Assembly: GCA_900538465.1 (NCBI GenBank)
Contig: UPXV01000060.1
Coordinates: 1 to 8,594, forward strand
DNA: 8,594 nt
Origin: an uncultured Erysipelotrichaceae bacterium
Lineage (GTDB): Bacteria > Bacillota_I > Bacilli_A > Erysipelotrichales > Coprobacillaceae
Direction of reading: 5' to 3'
How positions within the stretch are numbered: position 1 is the first letter of the stretch; every line of letters starts with the position of its first letter. This document shows positions 6,289 to 8,594 of the stretch, piece after piece. The notes under the pieces were generated by a model that saw nothing but the letters and a program-made list of their open reading frames with translations, was not told the DNA's origin and searched no databases. The position numbers and the translations under genes are program-made.

Positions 6289-6978
6289 TTAATCTCCAAC
6301 ACCAAAATCTGTAGGATCACATAAGAAATCATAACGTGGATCATTTTGTAAATAAGCATATTTTTCCATGAACCAATGAATCAATTCATCATCACGTTTG
6401 ATAGGTGTAGAGTTATTGCGATAAATACTAATTGTTCCATGATTGAAGTTTTTTGTTAATATTTCTATATCATTATCAATCATTTCTTTTGTTTGTCCTT
6501 TGATGCCAACCATTAAACATGGAGAATCAAAATATTGTTTTAATTCTTCAATAGATTGAAAAGTGGCATTTTTATTTAAAACATGATTTCTAAAATTGTC
6601 ATCAAATGTTTCAACACCTGTTTTTACAACAACATGAATATTAAAAAAGTCTTTCATTTGTTGAACGCGTTCACGATAAATCCAATGACTTTCAAAAAAT
6701 AAAGTATGAATCTTTTTATCAATAATGATTTGTTTGATTTTTTCTAATGTTTCTTTGGGTAATTCAAAAATACTAGCTGAATCAATAACTTCTAATACAC
6801 CATATTCACCAGTGACATGATCTAAGACTTCATTATTGATTTGAATCATTTCATCAAGACAAGTTGAATTGTCTTCTATATAATCACAAAAAGTACATTG
6901 AGACCAAGCACAAGGTCTTGCTTTTAAGAGTACAATTTCTCTTTTGATTTTGTCTGTAATGTGACTGTATCTTTCCAT
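6289..6978 (-). CDS. queL: Small radical-SAM protein, probable queuine lyase (QueL-like)
   Basis: A 229-residue protein with an N-terminal cysteine cluster RPCAWSQCTFCDY: C23, C28 and C31 in a CX4CX2C arrangement instead of the usual CX3CX2C. An aromatic residue stands before the third Cys, as in many radical-SAM enzymes. Known family context: gut Bacillota such as Clostridioides difficile salvage queuine by pairing an ECF S component with a non-standard radical-SAM queuine lyase that yields preQ1. The partner gene and preQ1 riboswitch upstream here fit that pairing, so the role is inferred mostly from context plus the cluster. The start at 6978 is chosen because GGGGGA lies 4 bases upstream; an in-frame ATG at 6990 has no RBS. 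Either start overlaps the end of the upstream transporter gene (by 55 or 67 bp), indicating coupled translation. Confidence 0.72.
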   Translation of the reverse strand: MERYSHITDKIKREIVLLKARPCAWSQCTFCDYIEDNSTCLDEMIQINNEVLDHVTGEYGVLEVIDSASIFELPKETLEKIKQIIIDKKIHTLFFESHWIYRERVQQMKDFFNIHVVVKTGVETFDDNFRNHVLNKNATFQSIEELKQYFDSPCLMVGIKGQTKEMIDNDIEILTKNFNHGTISIYRNNSTPIKRDDELIHWFMEKYAYLQNDPRYDFLCDPTDFGVGD

Positions 6979-7523
6979 GGAATCCCCCATTTCTCATATA
7001 AATTTCCTCTTTCAATAATTAATTTTGTAAAGAAGATAGCTAAAAGTTTATCTGTGTAATCAGTCATGACTTGAACAAGGAAGATACTTAATACCAGATT
7101 AAGACCCAAATTGTTTAAGACAACAACAATAGCACTGCTTGCTCCTGAAGTGATGCCATGGAATAATAAAGCAGTAATAAAGGCACTTGCAATTGAAGTA
7201 GGGACTCCTACTAAAATAGCACCAAAAACAGTTTTCCATCCTTTTAACCAAGGCCCATGATAGAGAATTCCAGCAAAGAATCCTGTTAATAATTGTACAG
7301 GAGCATAATAGAAAGAATAAACATCAAATGTTATTCCACTTGTTAAACTTCCTAATACACCAGTTAACATAGCATATTTTGGACCTAATAATCCTGCAAC
7401 AAGAATTGTTCCAATAGAATCCATATAAAAAGGAATAGAGAAGCTCATTGCAATAAAAGCTCCTAATACATTAAAAATAATTCCCATTGCAATAATCATT
7501 TGCACTTTCATTTTTTTATTCAA
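6924..7523 (-). CDS. qrtT: ECF transporter S component, queuosine-precursor type (QrtT-like)
   Basis: A 199-residue integral membrane protein with about six hydrophobic segments, the size and shape of substrate-binding S components of energy-coupling factor transporters. The segment FYMDSIGTILVAGLLGP at about 31-47 and the small-residue-rich helices that follow fit this superfamily but not the QueT type. A preQ1 riboswitch precedes it, so queuine or a related precursor is the likely substrate; energising EcfA and EcfT subunits must be encoded elsewhere. The start is taken as TTG at 7521-7523 because AGGAGG (7533-7538) lies 9 bases upstream; the first in-frame ATG, at 7511, is 21 bases away. 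The 3' end overlaps the radical-SAM gene. It could instead be an S component for preQ1 itself. Confidence 0.75.
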   Translation of the reverse strand: MNKKMKVQMIIAMGIIFNVLGAFIAMSFSIPFYMDSIGTILVAGLLGPKYAMLTGVLGSLTSGITFDVYSFYYAPVQLLTGFFAGILYHGPWLKGWKTVFGAILVGVPTSIASAFITALLFHGITSGASSAIVVVLNNLGLNLVLSIFLVQVMTDYTDKLLAIFFTKLIIERGNLYEKWGIPWKDTVTLQTKSKEKLYS

Positions 7524-7562
7524 TTTTCATTTCCTCCTCTTCTAAAGTACAGTTAGAAGCCA

Positions 7563-7607
7563 GACATAAAAATAAAAAAGATGAGCGAGCCATCTTTATT
7601 TTATGTC
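7563..7607 (-). terminator. Riboswitch-controlled intrinsic terminator
   Basis: On the minus strand AAAGATG (7591-7597) pairs with CATCTTT (7577-7583), followed by a T-rich tract; outer bases GACATAAA and TTTATGTC lengthen the hairpin. It lies directly after the preQ1 aptamer and about 30 bases before the RBS of the S-component gene, so it is the expected expression platform. Confidence 0.75.
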
Positions 7608-7643
7608 CTTAGTTTTTTATACTGGGTTTGGCTCTCGAACCAG
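7606..7643 (-). promoter_or_regulatory. Class I preQ1 riboswitch aptamer
   Basis: On the minus strand CTGG (7640-7643) begins helix P1 and pairs with the CCAG at 7622-7625; between lie TTCGAGAGCC and AAAC. The tail TATAAAAAACTAAGGA is the A-rich segment and CTAAGGA-type 3' strand that close the pseudoknot, matching the Bacillus subtilis queC-leader aptamer almost base for base. PreQ1 binding would fold the pseudoknot and promote termination, lowering expression of the salvage genes when the precursor is plentiful. Confidence 0.92.
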
Positions 7644-7656
7644 TGTCATGATTTCT

Positions 7657-7662
7657 TTTATA
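7657..7662 (-). promoter_or_regulatory. -10 element of the riboswitch operon
   Basis: TATAAA on the minus strand lies about 14 bases before the aptamer. The upstream T-rich region gives no recognisable -35. Confidence 0.4.
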
Positions 7663-7732
7663 CAATAACATAAATGAATAAAAAAAACAATTTTATTTTT
7701 TTAATGTATAAATATATGAGAATTGAAAAGAC

Positions 7733-7761
7733 TTGAAATATCACTTTGTTTTTGATAAGAT
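7733..7761 (+). promoter_or_regulatory. Antitoxin RNA promoter, copy 1
   Basis: TTGAAA (7733-7738), 17-bp spacer, TAAGAT (7756-7761) preceded by TGA, giving an extended -10. This is the best vegetative promoter in the array and predicts a start near 7768. Confidence 0.75.
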
Positions 7762-7767
7762 ACAAGT

Positions 7768-7840
7768 GATGAAATGATTATTTTGAAATCATCAATTTCA
7801 AAGTGAAAACCCAAGAGTGCTAGCTCTTGGGCTTTCTTTT
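7768..7840 (+). ncRNA. Putative type I antitoxin RNA, copy 1
   Basis: A predicted RNA of about 70 nt from the promoter above to the shared terminator and its CTTTCTTTT tail. It has no RBS or ORF. Bases 7769-7784 and 7790-7800 nearly repeat the plus-strand sequence at 7925-7940 and 7947-7957, which is the complement of the peptide mRNA around its start codon. It could therefore pair with that mRNA in trans and block translation. Matches to the target are 12 of 16 and 9 of 11, the poorest of the three copies. Known comparison: RNA II of the Enterococcus par locus, which has the same layout. Confidence 0.65.
7810..7831. terminator. Shared bidirectional terminator, copy 1
   Basis: CCCAAGAG (7810-7817) pairs with CTCTTGGG (7824-7831), loop TGCTAG. 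CTTTCTTTT follows on the plus strand and TTTTCACTTT on the minus strand, so both convergent transcripts end here and share a complementary hairpin. Confidence 0.85.
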
Positions 7841-7853
7841 GGCTTTTTCTATG

Positions 7854-7949
7854 TCAGTCCATGAATGTCTCCAGCCATCTGCAGATAAAGTATGTCACAA
7901 TACCTGCAACTACAGAGATTAAGAATGAAATAGCTATTTCATATATCAT
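7854..7949 (-). CDS. 31-residue hydrophobic peptide, putative type I toxin, copy 1
   Basis: A small gene whose product starts MIYEIAISFL, has one membrane segment at about residues 5-23, and ends with the short polar-aromatic tail CRWLETFMD. The start is decided by a perfect AAAGGAGGTGA ribosome site (AGGAGG at 7958-7963) 8 bases upstream and by a strong extended -10. Size, single helix and tail match the Fst and TxpA/BsrG classes of type I toxins, which insert in the membrane and harm the cell when unrepressed. I see no convincing sequence identity to a named family, so the toxin role is inferred from architecture: convergent small RNA, shared terminator, antisense match over the start codon, and a sequestered RBS. 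The reverse-strand 64-codon frame over it has no RBS. Confidence 0.75.
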   Translation of the reverse strand: MIYEIAISFLISVVAGIVTYFICRWLETFMD

Positions 7950-7957
7950 CGTTTTCA

Positions 7958-7973
7958 CCTCCTTTCAGGGAGG
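7958..7973 (-). promoter_or_regulatory. RBS-sequestering hairpin of toxin mRNA, copy 1
   Basis: On the minus strand CCTCC (7969-7973) pairs with GGAGG of the Shine-Dalgarno (7958-7962) around a 6-nt loop. It would hold down translation of the peptide mRNA before or apart from antitoxin pairing. Confidence 0.65.
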
Positions 7974-7989
7974 AATGACTGACAGCCAT

Positions 7990-8014
7990 ATTATAACATG
8001 GAAAAGGGTGTCAA
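7990..8014 (-). promoter_or_regulatory. Toxin promoter, copy 1
   Basis: TGTTATAAT (7990-7998, minus strand) is a perfect extended -10. A consensus TTGACA sits at 8009-8014, but only 13 bp from TATAAT (15 bp if TAATAT is used), so the extended -10 probably does the work. Predicted transcript: about 180 nt. Confidence 0.7.
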
Positions 8015-8077
8015 AAATCTCAAATTTGTCTCAAATTTCTAGGAATAATGTATAAAGTAAAAATCATTGGAAAAAAC

Positions 8078-8106
8078 TTGAAATATCACTTTGTTTTTGA
8101 TAAGAT
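8078..8106 (+). promoter_or_regulatory. Antitoxin RNA promoter, copy 2
   Basis: TTGAAA, 17-bp spacer, extended -10 TGATAAGAT; identical to copy 1. Confidence 0.75.
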
Positions 8107-8112
8107 ACAAGT

Positions 8113-8185
8113 GATGAAATGGCTATTTTGAAAGCATCGTTTTCAAAGTGAAAACCCAAGAGTGCTAGCTCTTGGGCTTTCTTTT
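8113..8185 (+). ncRNA. Putative type I antitoxin RNA, copy 2
   Basis: Same layout as copy 1 but the best match to the peptide mRNA: 8114-8129 matches 14 of 16 bases of the target complement, both differences being G-U wobbles in RNA, and 8135-8145 (CATCGTTTTCA) matches 11 of 11, covering the start codon and the bases between it and the RBS. On this evidence it should repress the peptides of copies 1 and 2 most strongly. Confidence 0.7.
8155..8176. terminator. Shared bidirectional terminator, copy 2
   Basis: Identical to copy 1: 8-bp stem and TGCTAG loop, T-rich on both strands. Confidence 0.85.
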
Positions 8186-8198
8186 GGCTTTTTCTATG

Positions 8199-8294
8199 TC
8201 AGTCCATGAATGTCTCCAGCCATCTGCAGATAAAGTATGTCACAATACCTGCAACTACAGAGATTAAGAATGAAATAGCTATTTCATATATCAT
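8199..8294 (-). CDS. 31-residue hydrophobic peptide, putative type I toxin, copy 2
   Basis: Identical at DNA and protein level to the copy at 7854-7949, including RBS, hairpin and promoter. Full identity over coding and leader sequence against a changed antitoxin segment means either very recent duplication followed by fast antitoxin change, or gene conversion that keeps the peptide part uniform. Two identical genes should raise the dose of peptide mRNA that the antitoxins must control. Functional call as for copy 1. Confidence 0.75.
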   Translation of the reverse strand: MIYEIAISFLISVVAGIVTYFICRWLETFMD

Positions 8295-8302
8295 CGTTTT
8301 CA

Positions 8303-8318
8303 CCTCCTTTCAGGGAGG
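8303..8318 (-). promoter_or_regulatory. RBS-sequestering hairpin of toxin mRNA, copy 2
   Basis: Same CCTCC/GGAGG stem as in copy 1. Confidence 0.65.
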
Positions 8319-8334
8319 AATGACTGACAGCCAT

Positions 8335-8359
8335 ATTATAACATGGAAAAGGGTGTCAA
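8335..8359 (-). promoter_or_regulatory. Toxin promoter, copy 2
   Basis: Extended -10 TGTTATAAT (8335-8343, minus strand) with TTGACA at 8354-8359, as in copy 1. Confidence 0.7.
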
Positions 8360-8422
8360 AAATCTCAAATTTGTCTCAAATTTCTAGGAATAATGTATAA
8401 AGTAAAAATCATTGGAAAAAAC

Positions 8423-8451
8423 TTGAAGTATCACTTTGTTTTTGATAAGAT
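8423..8451 (+). promoter_or_regulatory. Antitoxin RNA promoter, copy 3
   Basis: TTGAAG (one step from the other copies' TTGAAA), 17-bp spacer, extended -10 TGATAAGAT. Probably slightly weaker. Confidence 0.7.
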
Positions 8452-8457
8452 ACAAGT

Positions 8458-8530
8458 GATGAAATTATTATTTTGAAACCATCGTTTTCAAAGTGAAAAC
8501 CCAAGAGCGGCTACTCTTGGGTTTTCTTTT
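8458..8530 (+). ncRNA. Putative type I antitoxin RNA, copy 3
   Basis: Third version of the pairing segment: 12 of 16 matches in the first block (8459-8474) and 11 of 11 in the second (8480-8490) against the target seen in copies 1 and 2. Its own peptide leader lies beyond the window, so the true partner cannot be compared. Confidence 0.65.
8500..8521. terminator. Shared bidirectional terminator, copy 3, altered loop
   Basis: Stem CCCAAGAG/CTCTTGGG is kept but the loop is CGGCTA instead of TGCTAG; GTTTTCTTTT follows. Confidence 0.85.
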
Positions 8531-8542
8531 GGCTTTTTTATG

Positions 8543-8594
8543 TCAGTCCATGAATGTCTCCAGCCATCTGCAGATAAAGTATGTCACAATACCT
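8543..8594 (-). CDS. Putative type I toxin peptide, copy 3, C-terminal 16 codons
   Basis: The frame reads GIVTYFICRWLETFMD and stops, identical to residues 16-31 of copies 1 and 2. The N-terminus, RBS and promoter are outside the window. Confidence 0.7.
   Translation of the reverse strand, partial: GIVTYFICRWLETFMD

Larger units (their letters stand above)
7731..8075. repeat. 345-bp tandem repeat, copy 1
   Basis: The unit holds an antitoxin-type RNA gene (rightward), a shared terminator and a small peptide gene (leftward). It matches copy 2 with five substitutions in 345 bases, all between 7777 and 7795. Sequence from about 7702 also resembles the end of a further repeat unit (TAATGTATAAA and following), so the array may once have extended further left. 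Confidence 0.97.
8076..8420. repeat. 345-bp tandem repeat, copy 2
   Basis: Directly abuts copies 1 and 3. From 8141 to 8420 it is identical to the corresponding part of copy 1. Confidence 0.97.
8421..8594. repeat. 345-bp tandem repeat, copy 3 (cut by window end)
   Basis: The first half of a third unit, more divergent: weaker -35 (TTGAAG), changed antitoxin body, different terminator loop and a 1-bp deletion before the peptide stop codon region. The array continues beyond the window. Confidence 0.95.

Noticed and set aside
7861..8055. 64-codon plus-strand frame in repeat copy 1 (and its twin at 8206-8400)
   Set aside because: No ribosome site, low-complexity product without domain features, and it is antisense to a peptide gene with a perfect RBS and promoter. 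Duplication of the frame merely follows from the DNA repeat.
7731..8420. Tandem repeat as a pure assembly artefact
   Set aside because: The three units differ from each other at defined positions (five between copies 1 and 2, more in copy 3), which a simple duplication error would not produce; copy number still needs long reads.
7731..8594. CRISPR array or insertion sequence
   Set aside because: Repeats are 345 bp with no spacers, and there is no transposase, terminal inverted repeat or target duplication.

Overview
The window is AT-rich, with strong AGGAGG-type ribosome binding sites, intrinsic terminators and short gene gaps. It looks like the chromosome of a low-GC Gram-positive gut anaerobe (Bacillota, possibly Erysipelotrichaceae-like). 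That placement comes from base composition and gene content only.

Positions 1-1277 hold the 3' end of an OFA-like MFS transporter with its terminator, then a monocistronic GNAT acetyltransferase. A bidirectional terminator separates the latter from a leftward iron-containing alcohol dehydrogenase. The dehydrogenase diverges from a rightward carbohydrate operon (2749-6164): fructose-type PTS EIIA, EIIB and EIIC as separate proteins, a class II ketose-bisphosphate aldolase, and a membrane-anchored protein with a degenerate NERD-like domain. The PTS would import and phosphorylate a sugar and the aldolase would cleave a phosphorylated ketose. No sugar kinase lies in the operon, so either one acts from elsewhere or the aldolase uses an unusual substrate. 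A 19-bp palindrome sits in the divergent control region.

Positions 6289-7662 carry a leftward queuosine-salvage unit: promoter, class I preQ1 riboswitch with intrinsic terminator, an ECF S component (QrtT-like), and an overlapping small radical-SAM protein matching the QueL queuine-lyase type. Together they would import queuine and convert it to preQ1 for tRNA modification.

The most unusual region is 7731-8594: two full copies and one cut-off copy of a 345-bp tandem repeat. Each complete copy encodes, leftward, a 31-residue single-membrane-segment peptide with a perfect but hairpin-sequestered Shine-Dalgarno, and, rightward, a roughly 70-nt RNA with its own promoter. Both transcripts end at one shared bidirectional terminator, and the small RNA carries near-copies of the complement of the peptide's start region. 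This is the layout of the Fst/par type I toxin-antitoxin locus. Copies 1 and 2 are identical except for five substitutions, all inside the antitoxin pairing segment, and copy 3 also has a different terminator loop. A degenerate solitary relative of the antitoxin unit appears to lie at 6166-6256, after the PTS operon.
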